From IMG/VR virus record IMGVR_UViG_3300037041_001242, positions 1 to 38,773 of that record: a DNA stretch of 38,773 nucleotides; one strand, 5' to 3'. Each line of letters starts with the position of its first letter. Position 1 is the first letter of the stretch. The position numbers and the translations under genes are program-made. A model generated the notes under the pieces. The model was not told the DNA's origin and did no database searches. It saw nothing but the letters and a program-made list of their open reading frames with translations. This DNA comes from a virus. Below, piece after piece: positions 7,398-12,172 of the stretch.

Positions 7398-7639
7398 TTC
7401 GTCTCTCTCAGTGCGGCGCGGGCGCTCTTCTTTACGTCTAGCACAAGATCATCAATTGCGACTTGCGCCCTATGGTAGTGCGATCCGACAATGTCGATCG
7501 TGTTGGCGAGGTGAGCCAACGCCTCCCGCAGCCGCTTGATCTCAGCCGCTTGGGCTTCGATGGTGTCGGTAATGGTATCGTCATGCCCGCAGGTGCAGGT
7601 GTATTCTCGGCCAGAACAGCCACGTTCGTGGTCACTCAC
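7394..7639 (-). CDS. Hypothetical protein with Cys motif and coiled coil, 81 aa
   Basis: An 81-aa protein read from GTG 7639, which overlaps the previous stop as GTGA, with GAGGGAG 7 nt upstream. The N-terminus has three Cys (CSGREYTCTCGHD), perhaps binding metal. A helical segment IEAQAAEIKRLREALAHL then follows; it is a diverged version of the zipper found in the next two zipper-bearing genes, and its DNA (about 7527-7562) still resembles theirs. Confidence 0.75.
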   Translation of the reverse strand: MSDHERGCSGREYTCTCGHDDTITDTIEAQAAEIKRLREALAHLANTIDIVGSHYHRAQVAIDDLVLDVKKSARAALRETK

Positions 7640-7761
7640 CAATCGTCTCCCTCATCAATCAGTTCTGGCATATGCTCACGCATCCATGCGCGGCGGCGTA
7701 TCTCGGCCATGTAGTCGGCCTGCCTCTCGACCCAGCGGTCGAGGTGCGCGGCGGGGATCAT
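7636..7761 (-). CDS. 41-aa hypothetical protein
   Basis: A 41-aa protein, Trp- and Arg-rich and probably one helix (MIPAAHLDRWVERQADYMAE, then a basic stretch and an acidic end PELIDEGDDW). It starts 4 nt after the preceding stop with GGGGA about 10 nt upstream, and its stop overlaps the GTG of the next gene. Coupling on both sides is the main reason to call it. No family recognised. Confidence 0.65.
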   Translation of the reverse strand: MIPAAHLDRWVERQADYMAEIRRRAWMREHMPELIDEGDDW

Positions 7762-7765
7762 GGCG

Positions 7766-7966
7766 TCACTTCCCCAAGGGCAGCAGGCGGCCCGTGCGCC
7801 GGTCGCGGCGGTGACTGATGGCGCGCAGCCGTGCGTATTGCCGACTAAGCGTGCCCAAACGCTCGCGCAGGGCGCGCGTCTCCATGCGCCACAGCCAGAA
7901 CGTGATGGTTTGCAGGATGCCTGCGGCGGTTACGATCAGGATTACGGTTTCGAATGGGACAGTCAT
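7766..7966 (-). CDS. Small membrane protein with basic coiled coil, 66 aa
   Basis: A 66-aa protein with one N-terminal membrane segment (about residues 5-26, TVILIVTAAGILQTITFWLW) followed by a very basic helix (RALRERLGTLSRQYARLRAI) that would face the cytoplasm. The shape resembles small phage inner-membrane proteins, including holin-associated and superinfection-exclusion proteins, but no family is recognised. GAGGAG for its ATG lies inside the 22-aa micro-gene that overlaps it as ATGA. Confidence 0.75.
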   Translation of the reverse strand: MTVPFETVILIVTAAGILQTITFWLWRMETRALRERLGTLSRQYARLRAISHRRDRRTGRLLPLGK

Positions 7967-8031
7967 GGGTCTAACTCCTCACAGATGATGGCCAGCGCCA
8001 GCAGCGCCAGCCCTAGGGCGGCAGCGATCAT
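7963..8031 (-). CDS. 22-aa membrane micro-protein
   Basis: A 22-codon reading frame, nearly all hydrophobic (MIAAALGLALLALAIICEEL and two more residues). It overlaps the stop of the gene before it and the start of the gene after it, each as ATGA, so it fits the operon's spacing rule exactly. It could be a real single-span micro-protein or a leader that couples translation to the 66-aa membrane protein. The Cys is not in a convincing lipobox. Confidence 0.55.
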   Translation of the reverse strand: MIAAALGLALLALAIICEELDP

Positions 8032-8282
8032 GCGTCTGATTGCGCGTCATGCATGGCGTTTTCGATGGCTTGCAGTTCGTCCACCAGCGCGTCGATGCGC
8101 CGCCCTAGCTCGTCGTTGTCCGTTTGCAGGTCGGCGATGATGCCTTCGTCGCGCTCCAGTTCTTCCAGCCGTTCGCCTAGGGCGATGGCCAATTCGTTGG
8201 GGCAATCGCGCGCGGCTTCGATCAGAGTCTTGGTCGAGAGCGCGCGCCAGTCGGTGCGGTCATGGGTTGGGTTGTAGGTCAT
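8028..8282 (-). CDS. Acidic coiled-coil protein, 84 aa
   Basis: An 84-aa protein. After a short start (MTYNPTHDRTDWRALSTKTL) it is a long heptad-like acidic helix (LGERLEELERDEGIIADLQ and DELGRRIDALVDELQAIENA). It overlaps its upstream neighbour by 4 nt. A GAGG site is in the end of that neighbour. Probably oligomeric; function unknown. Confidence 0.77.
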   Translation of the reverse strand: MTYNPTHDRTDWRALSTKTLIEAARDCPNELAIALGERLEELERDEGIIADLQTDNDELGRRIDALVDELQAIENAMHDAQSDA

Positions 8283-8497
8283 GCGTCGGTTTCCTCTTCA
8301 TAATGGCTTTTGACCATGTCGAGCACGAGCGAAACGCTCGCCTGTCCCTCGTAGGTGTCGAGCAGGTGCAACAGGTCGGTGATCAGGTCGGTGATGTCCT
8401 CATCAGGCGCGTTGAGCGTTCCACGGGCGTTGCAGTAGGCGTTGAGCGCCTCGCCCGCGAGGTAGACGCGTTGGGCGTGTGCGTCAGTGTCAGTCAT
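8279..8497 (-). CDS. Hypothetical protein, 72 aa
   Basis: A 72-aa acidic protein. Its core is DEDITDLITDLLHLLDTYE followed by a helix and an acidic end (SHYEEETDA). Start ATG 8497 is taken because AAGGA precedes it; a longer frame upstream lacks a site. It overlaps the previous gene by 8 nt. The DLITDLLHLLD pattern recurs in many small phage proteins without known role. Confidence 0.77.
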   Translation of the reverse strand: MTDTDAHAQRVYLAGEALNAYCNARGTLNAPDEDITDLITDLLHLLDTYEGQASVSLVLDMVKSHYEEETDA

Positions 8498-8708
8498 TGG
8501 GAATTCCTTGTGCTTTGTTAAGCGCGGCGTCCGCTTGCGCGTGCAGTTTGTCCAACAAGCGCCAAGCGCTCGGCGGTGCGTAGCCATGCACGGCGAGCGC
8601 GTGCGTCCATGTGGCGAGGTCATCCAGCGCGGTGAACAGGTCGGTCAATGCGTCCGCCTGCAAGCGCGCCACTTCGACGTATAGCTTTAGCTGTTTATTG
8701 TCCGTCAT
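8490..8708 (-). CDS. Hypothetical helical protein, 72 aa
   Basis: A 72-aa protein starting MTDNKQLKLYVEVARLQADA, entirely helical in appearance, with aromatic residues around YAPPSAWRLLDKL. It overlaps the preceding gene as ATGA with GAGGATG upstream. Not recognised. Confidence 0.77.
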   Translation of the reverse strand: MTDNKQLKLYVEVARLQADALTDLFTALDDLATWTHALAVHGYAPPSAWRLLDKLHAQADAALNKAQGIPND

Positions 8709-8890
8709 AGTTCATCCTCTTCTATTGCGTAGGCCCAGCCATCGCGGACGATACGTTCCGCAGCGGCTTCGGCGTGATTGATGTCGGTGTAGCGCGCGGC
8801 GCAGGCCTCGCAGGCTGTGGTCGTGCCGTCAGCGGCAAGGTAAGCCTCACCATCCTCAGGGTTCCATAGGGCAACGATGTAGGTGTGCAT
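8705..8890 (-). CDS. Hypothetical protein, 61 aa
   Basis: A 61-aa acidic protein with a beta-like start (MHTYIVALWNPEDGEAYLAA), a Cys pair (CEACAARYTD) and a helix (HAEAAAERIVRDGW). The C-terminal part has the look of small phage proteins that carry a T-x-x-E-A-E-x-x-A-x-x-I helix. AAGGAG lies 8 nt before ATG 8890, inside the end of the preceding small gene. Confidence 0.78.
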   Translation of the reverse strand: MHTYIVALWNPEDGEAYLAADGTTTACEACAARYTDINHAEAAAERIVRDGWAYAIEEDEL

Positions 8891-8893
8891 GGC

Positions 8894-9031
8894 TTAGGCT
8901 CCTTGGTTTAGAAACGCTTCCCACAGTTCGCGGTCAACGCGCAGGGTCACGCTATCGTCGAATTCGTGCAGCACTTCGGCGCTGTCCAACAGGTCGAAGG
9001 CGGCTTCGGAAGCGGCTAAGAAAACGTTCAT
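8894..9031 (-). CDS. 45-aa acidic protein
   Basis: A 45-aa protein not found with a 60-codon cut-off: MNVFLAASEAAFDLLDSAEV, then acidic residues, then VTLRVDRELWEAF. It begins 4 nt downstream of the preceding stop, with GGGAG in that gene's end, and its own tail holds the AAGGAG of the next gene. This interlocking supports a real gene. No family recognised. Confidence 0.7.
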   Translation of the reverse strand: MNVFLAASEAAFDLLDSAEVLHEFDDSVTLRVDRELWEAFLNQGA

Positions 9032-9034
9032 GGC

Positions 9035-9277
9035 TCAATACTCCCAGCCGCGCATCGCCGCGCGGATTGACGTTTTGGTGAAGGGCGCGCCGTCTGGCGT
9101 ATGCGTTGCGCCTATACTGCGCAGGCTCTCGGCCATCATGCGCGCTGCATCGCTCTTGCGCTTGGCGTAGCCAATGAAGTGGATCATCTCGCGGTAAAGG
9201 CGCTCATCATTGTTGAGCCAAAGGCTCACGTTCCAATGGTTCCAGTTGCGATGTCCGCTGTAAGTGTTGTTTGGCAT
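9035..9277 (-). CDS. Conserved phage protein with WNHWNVSLWLNND motif, 80 aa
   Basis: An 80-aa protein opening with YSGHRNWNHWNVSLWLNND, a highly aromatic signature I recognise from a family of small proteins in unrelated phages (probably DUF7249, not certain). A helical basic region follows (YAKRKSDAARMMAESL). ATG 9277 follows GAGGATGAG; the longer frame from 9307 lacks a better site. Function unknown. Conservation across phages suggests a useful host-directed role, but that is inference. Confidence 0.82.
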   Translation of the reverse strand: MPNNTYSGHRNWNHWNVSLWLNNDERLYREMIHFIGYAKRKSDAARMMAESLRSIGATHTPDGAPFTKTSIRAAMRGWEY

Positions 9278-9333
9278 TGTCTCATCCTCATTTTGGCCTG
9301 CCATCATCAGCGCACCTAGGCCATGTGGTGCGG

Positions 9334-9357
9334 ACAGGCGGCATTCACGCCGCCTGT
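9334..9357 (-). other. Intercistronic hairpin in the small-gene operon
   Basis: ACAGGCGGC (9334-9342) and GCCGCCTGT (9349-9357) form a perfect 9-bp stem with a 6-nt loop. It sits in one of the few gaps of the block, between the 181-aa gene and the 80-aa gene. In the direction of transcription no T-run follows, so it is more likely a processing or pausing site than a terminator. Confidence 0.5.
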
Positions 9358-9363
9358 TTCGGC

Positions 9364-9909
9364 TTATGCGTGTCCAGCGAAAGCTCCGTCTTCGTCAAAG
9401 AGTAATTCGTTTATCTCGGCCAATTCCCCGCAATATTCGTCTGAATAGGCGTGTTCGCAATCGTCCGCAGCGGCGTTCACCCATTCTTGCGCGCATTCGT
9501 AAAACACTTGGCCAAGGTCAGGAATGCGCCGCCAATCGTTCGCAAGATATTTGACGATAACGTCAAACAATGGGCAGTCCCCGCAATATCCAGTCAACGT
9601 GCACCCGCCTTGCGCGTTCTTGTGCGCCAATTCTTCCCAGCCATTATTGATTAGCCATTTCGCGGCGCGAATGCCGGAAAGAGCTTCGACGCTATCATCG
9701 CCAGTCCATTCGGCGCTAACGATCCGCCTTCCGTAGTCGGCTTCGGCTATGTCGATAGGTGCAATGCGTGCGAACGCTTGCGCACTATCCCACCATTCAC
9801 ACTGCCACACCCAAGGTCCGCCCTCTCGAACCCAATCTAGTGCGCGTTCTTTGGCGCGCCCTTCCAAACTGTCGATTGTGAAAAGGGTGCGGGTTTGCTC
9901 GATAATCAT
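9364..9909 (-). CDS. Conserved phage protein of the antitoxin-annotated 'AKERALDW..WWDS' type, 181 aa
   Basis: The largest gene of the block. Residues 1-60 contain FTIDSLEGRAKERALDWVRE and then WQCEWWDSAQAFARI. This follows the pattern of a phage family often labelled 'antitoxin of toxin-antitoxin stability system' (helix 'L-x-x-x-A-K-E-x-A', then W-W-D-S, then a G-I/I-D segment). That label is historical and no toxin is visible nearby. The middle has CTLTGYCGDCPLFD and the C-terminus is acidic. ATG 9909 follows GAGGAAC at 9 nt; the longer frame to 10002 covers the 23-aa micro-gene. Confidence 0.78.
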   Translation of the reverse strand: MIIEQTRTLFTIDSLEGRAKERALDWVREGGPWVWQCEWWDSAQAFARIAPIDIAEADYGRRIVSAEWTGDDSVEALSGIRAAKWLINNGWEELAHKNAQGGCTLTGYCGDCPLFDVIVKYLANDWRRIPDLGQVFYECAQEWVNAAADDCEHAYSDEYCGELAEINELLFDEDGAFAGHA

Positions 9910-9937
9910 GTCGTTTGTTCCTCTGTTGGTGTTGGGG

Positions 9938-10009
9938 TTAGTCGGCGCGATACGCGGCGACGAAACACATCGCCGCGACCACAAGGATGATGAAGGCTTC
10001 AAAGGGCAT
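9938..10009 (-). CDS. 23-aa membrane micro-protein
   Basis: A 23-codon frame, MPFEAFIILVVAAMCFVAAY plus three residues (Arg-Ala-Asp). It is a near-perfect single membrane span with an acidic start. Its ATG shares one base with the preceding stop (TGATG), which favours re-initiation. The next gene starts 28 nt later. A second membrane micro-gene of similar size occurs at 7963-8031. No sequence family known to me. Confidence 0.55.
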   Translation of the reverse strand: MPFEAFIILVVAAMCFVAAYRAD

Positions 10010-10233
10010 CAGGCGGTCGCCTTTGCCATTTGGTTGCGCCAGAAATCGCGCTCGCCGCGCATGAAGTCGCGCATGGTTCCGCTAAAGCCGCGCATGGTGC
10101 GTTCGATCGCGGCAATATGATCGGCAATAAATGCGCGATCGATTGTGTCGCCTGATGCGATGCAATGGCGCTTGAAGTCGCGCCCCTCAAGGATGCCGTC
10201 AAGGTAGGCTTGCGAGACTGTTTGCGTGGTCAT
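10009..10233 (-). CDS. Hypothetical protein, 74 aa
   Basis: A 74-aa protein, MTTQTVSQAYLDGILEGRDF at the start, then a basic helical body with many Met, Arg and Phe residues (MRGFSGTMRDFMRGERDFW). AGGGAG precedes ATG 10233 at good distance. Not recognised. Second gene of the operon. Confidence 0.78.
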   Translation of the reverse strand: MTTQTVSQAYLDGILEGRDFKRHCIASGDTIDRAFIADHIAAIERTMRGFSGTMRDFMRGERDFWRNQMAKATA

Positions 10234-10249
10234 GGTCGTTTGCTCCCTG

Positions 10250-10402
10250 TTAGATTGCGTAGGAATGAGTGGCAGGCTTGTCGCTGGCGGTGATCGCCAC
10301 GATCACGCCGCGCTTGGCGAAGATGTCATTAGCGGCAGCGCGCGCTTCGGTTTCGGTGGCGAAGCGCCAAGGCTTGCGGTTGGCGTGGACTTCGTATGTC
10401 AT
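10250..10402 (-). CDS. 50-aa hypothetical protein, first gene of the small-gene operon
   Basis: A 50-aa protein, MTYEVHANRKPWRFATETEA followed by helix and strand (ARAAANDIFAKRGVIVAITA). This resembles the many tiny phage proteins with a strand, then T-x-x-E-A-x-A-A helix, then strand. ATG 10402 is chosen over the frame start at 10438 because AGGAG lies 9 nt upstream of it. It would be the first gene read from the promoter region to its right. Confidence 0.72.
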   Translation of the reverse strand: MTYEVHANRKPWRFATETEARAAANDIFAKRGVIVAITASDKPATHSYAI

Positions 10403-10452
10403 GTCATTTTGCTCCTGTTGGGCGTTTCTATGGGTCATTTGCTAAACCCTCA

Positions 10453-10482
10453 AATACACCTCGTCAAGCGGTTTTGTATCAA
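10453..10482 (-). promoter_or_regulatory. Possible sigma70-type promoter of the small-gene operon
   Basis: Read leftward, TTGATA (10482-10477) and TGTATT (10458-10453) are separated by 18 nt, and the first ATG of the operon lies about 50 nt downstream. The match to consensus is fair, not strong. A second TTGACG (10467-10462) lies between them and might serve a different -10. Confidence 0.35.
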
Positions 10483-10512
10483 AAAGTGTGTTGGGCAGCG
10501 AGAAAAGCCAAA

Positions 10513-10520
10513 ACGCCCAT
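10513..10520 (+). repeat. CGCCCAT repeat 1
   Basis: Core ACGCCCAT, preceded by AAGCCAAA, which resembles the left part of copies 4 and 6. First of seven copies in the gene-free region. Confidence 0.6.
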
Positions 10521-10562
10521 GTTGAAACGGATTGTGTTGCCTTACTGACATTGGTGTAAGTA

Positions 10563-10571
10563 ATGGGCGGT
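10563..10571 (-). repeat. CGCCCAT repeat 2 (inverted)
   Basis: ATGGGCGGT on the plus strand, reading ACCGCCCAT on the minus strand. Only the core is shared with the other copies. Confidence 0.5.
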
Positions 10572-10653
10572 CATTTGGGCCGTCAAATAGGTCACGATTT
10601 CCGGCGGGATGACCCAGCGAAAAAGCGCGGCAATCCAAGGGGCTGAGTAGCTT

Positions 10654-10673
10654 ATGGGCGTTATAGGTTATGG
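10654..10673 (-). repeat. CGCCCAT repeat 3 (inverted, long form)
   Basis: On the minus strand this reads CCATAACCTATAACGCCCAT, identical at 18 of 20 positions to copy 4. TATAAC within it could also act as a -10 element. Confidence 0.7.
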
Positions 10674-10747
10674 AGATGGTAATAAGTTAAAAAAAGTTTA
10701 GTTGTTAAGAATGGTTATCAGGTACGGAATTGGCGGCGACTTTACAC

Positions 10748-10767
10748 CCATAACCCAGAACGCCCAT
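10748..10767 (+). repeat. CGCCCAT repeat 4 (long form)
   Basis: Reads CCATAACCCAGAACGCCCAT. With copy 3 it defines the 20-nt form of the repeat. Confidence 0.7.
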
Positions 10768-10833
10768 TTGACCGATGCCAAAATGTCACACTTCTAGATT
10801 TTGTCGCCCCCGCGCACCCTCCCCCCGCAAAAC

Positions 10834-10842
10834 ATGGGCGGT
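10834..10842 (-). repeat. CGCCCAT repeat 5 (inverted)
   Basis: ATGGGCGGT on the plus strand; the next bases on the motif side (TTTAGG) give CCTAAACCGCCCAT on the minus strand, a partial match to copy 3. Confidence 0.5.
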
Positions 10843-10882
10843 TTAGGTGGCCAAAACGTAAATCGGTTTGCGACTTGTAATG

Positions 10883-10902
10883 CGACAACCCATAACGCCC
10901 AT
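10883..10902 (+). repeat. CGCCCAT repeat 6 (long form)
   Basis: Reads CGACAACCCATAACGCCCAT. Its CATAAC lies 17 nt after TTGCGA (10868-10873), so this copy may cover the -10 of a rightward promoter. Confidence 0.65.
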
Positions 10903-10992
10903 CCGCTCTAGCTATGTTCCTTATTGTAATAATGTTGCGTGACCGCTGGCCGATAGGTCGATGTGTCCGCGCGTCACGCGCCAGCTAAATGT

Positions 10993-11012
10993 GTCCAACC
11001 CAGATCGCCCAT
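10993..11012 (+). repeat. CGCCCAT repeat 7 (long form)
   Basis: Reads GTCCAACCCAGATCGCCCAT; the last 16 bases differ from copy 4 at one position. It is followed at once by a degenerate AGCGCCCAG. Confidence 0.65.
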
Positions 11013-11091
11013 AGCGCCCAGCTAAAAGGTCAATGCTGGCTGCTGCTAGCCGTCTGGTTTCTGCTGCGTTGCAGCTTGCTAGGTACCCCCC

Positions 11092-11169
11092 GGGGGCCGA
11101 CGGAGGTGTGACTGTCACGGGCACCACCCGTGAACAAAAAATATTTTTTAATTTTTGTTGTCGGCCCCC
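11092..11169. other. Nested inverted repeats with three-way-junction potential
   Basis: Outer arms GGGGGCCGAC (11092-11101) and GTCGGCCCCC (11160-11169) are perfect complements. Between them lie two further stems: TCACGGG (11115-11121) with CCCGTGA (11127-11133), and AACAAAAA (11133-11140) with TTTTTGTT (11152-11159). The stems abut, giving a compact junction in RNA or a cruciform in DNA. The last stem is very AT-rich. The HNH gene starts 24 nt after the element. Confidence 0.6.
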
Positions 11170-11192
11170 ACCCATTGTGGTATTGGTCGCGC

Positions 11193-11645
11193 ATGGAACT
11201 TCTCACGCAAACCGAGCTTAAAAAATTATTTTTTATTGATCCTGAAACGGGAGAGTGCGTTCGGCGTAACGGGCGCCCTACAGGCAGCTTGTCGCAAAAA
11301 GGGTACCTGCGCACGACCGTGAACGGCCGCGAGTATAGGCTTCACCGGCTAGTGTGGTTGTGGGTGCACGGTGAACACCCGGCGGAAGGCATGACGATAG
11401 ACCACATCAACGGCGTCAAAACCGACAACCGCATAAGCAACCTTCGGCTAGCGACCATATGCCAAAACACTGCGTATGCGCTCGACGATTGCGCCCGGCG
11501 TAACATCGTAAGAGACACGAAAGGTTTTCGCGTCGAGATGATAGTTCACGGGGTGCGCCACCGTCGCCGCGCGGCTACTTTCGAAAAGGCGCTGGCTATC
11601 CGAGAAGAAATGTACGCGCAGTTTCCTGCGTTAGCGTTGCGTTGA
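11193..11645 (+). CDS. HNH homing endonuclease
   Basis: A 150-aa free-standing HNH endonuclease. The N-terminus holds a short NUMOD4-like region, and the core has the HNH signature IDHINGVKTDNRISNLRLAT (about residues 70-89). The C-terminus (DTKGFRVEMIVHGVRHRRRA) looks like a short AP2-type DNA-binding part. Such genes cut intron- or gene-less alleles and spread themselves. It lies just upstream of the terminase genes and is AT-richer at its start than its neighbours. ATG 11193 is preferred; a GTG at 11130 would add a stretch encoded by the nested repeat. No good ribosome-binding site is visible. Confidence 0.85.
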   Translation: MELLTQTELKKLFFIDPETGECVRRNGRPTGSLSQKGYLRTTVNGREYRLHRLVWLWVHGEHPAEGMTIDHINGVKTDNRISNLRLATICQNTAYALDDCARRNIVRDTKGFRVEMIVHGVRHRRRAATFEKALAIREEMYAQFPALALR

Positions 11646-11656
11646 GCCGCGAAACA

Positions 11657-11672
11657 TATTATCGTGCGCCCA
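11657..11672 (+). promoter_or_regulatory. Possible -10 element giving leaderless terminase mRNA
   Basis: TATTAT at 11657-11662 is close to a -10 consensus. The small-terminase ATG lies at 11672, about where transcription would begin, and no ribosome-binding site is seen before it. No convincing -35 is visible at the normal distance. Confidence 0.3.
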
Positions 11673-12172
11673 TGACCTTCTACTCACTGCCATTCACGCC
11701 CGAGCGCGTCGAAGCCACTGAGGCGCGTCTCGAAGCGATCTATGAGGCTGCCAAGTACGGACTCAAGGGCGACAGCCTTGCTATGCGCGCTGGCCTCACC
11801 CCGGTGCAGTATCGCCGGCTGCAAGAGTTTGACCCGCTGGTTGAGATGGCGGAACTTAAGGGCCGCGCCGACGGCGAGTGGATGGCGGCCAAGACGCTGC
11901 ATGAGGCGGCGGCTGAGGGCGACGCCAAAGCCGCGCTGGACATTCTCAAGCATCAGCATGGGTGGGTGGCCAAGCAGCAGGTCGATATTAATGTCGATCA
12001 GCAGATCAGCGTCATCGGCGCGCTGGAGCGGGCGCAGACCCGCGTCATAGAGGGGCTGTACACGGAACTGCCCCAGTTAGAGGACGACCGTACCAATGCA
12101 GCAGCCGATATACTCAGCCCAAGACGAGATGGAGTTAATGTCGAGGCTGTGGTCCCCGACGATCAAGGATGA
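11672..12172 (+). CDS. terS: Terminase small subunit
   Basis: A 166-aa protein (P22 gp3 is 162 aa) that would recognise phage DNA for packaging. The N-terminal half is helical with an HTH-like stretch (AAKYGLKGDSLAMRAGLTPV, then YRRLQEFDPLV). The middle (WMAAKTLHEAAAEGDAKAAL, DILKHQHGWV) is typical of small terminases, followed by a beta-like VDINVDQQISVIGALE. Its C-terminus overlaps the large subunit by about 77 nt in another frame. The call rests on fold-like pattern and position. The start is uncertain: ATG 11672 has no Shine-Dalgarno, and a TTG at 11642 is the alternative. Confidence 0.82.
   Translation: MTFYSLPFTPERVEATEARLEAIYEAAKYGLKGDSLAMRAGLTPVQYRRLQEFDPLVEMAELKGRADGEWMAAKTLHEAAAEGDAKAALDILKHQHGWVAKQQVDINVDQQISVIGALERAQTRVIEGLYTELPQLEDDRTNAAADILSPRRDGVNVEAVVPDDQG

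Larger units (their letters stand above)
10403..11192. other. Large gene-free regulatory region
   Basis: The only long stretch without a convincing gene. It separates the leftward small-gene operon from the rightward late arm. It holds seven CGCCCAT-ending repeats in both orientations, an AT-rich tract around 10677-10725, a CCCCCGGGGG palindrome at 11087-11096 and a nested inverted repeat at 11092-11169. Candidate roles are operator array, replication origin or divergent promoter region; the sequence does not decide between them. Confidence 0.7.

Noticed and set aside
7963-8031. Lipoprotein (Rz1-like) reading of the 22-aa micro-protein
   Set aside because: The residues before the Cys are Ala-Ile-Ile, a poor lipobox, and a proper nested o-spanin exists at 34021-34257.
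10403-11192. Small open frames in the gene-free region (for example 10450-10638, 10921-11175 and 11030-11314 on minus)
   Set aside because: No ribosome-binding sites, no coupling to neighbours, composition unlike proteins, and they run through the repeats.
11130-11192. Upstream GTG start extending the HNH protein by 21 residues
   Set aside because: The extra part is encoded by the AT-rich inverted repeat and has no homing-endonuclease character; ATG 11193 begins the recognisable module.
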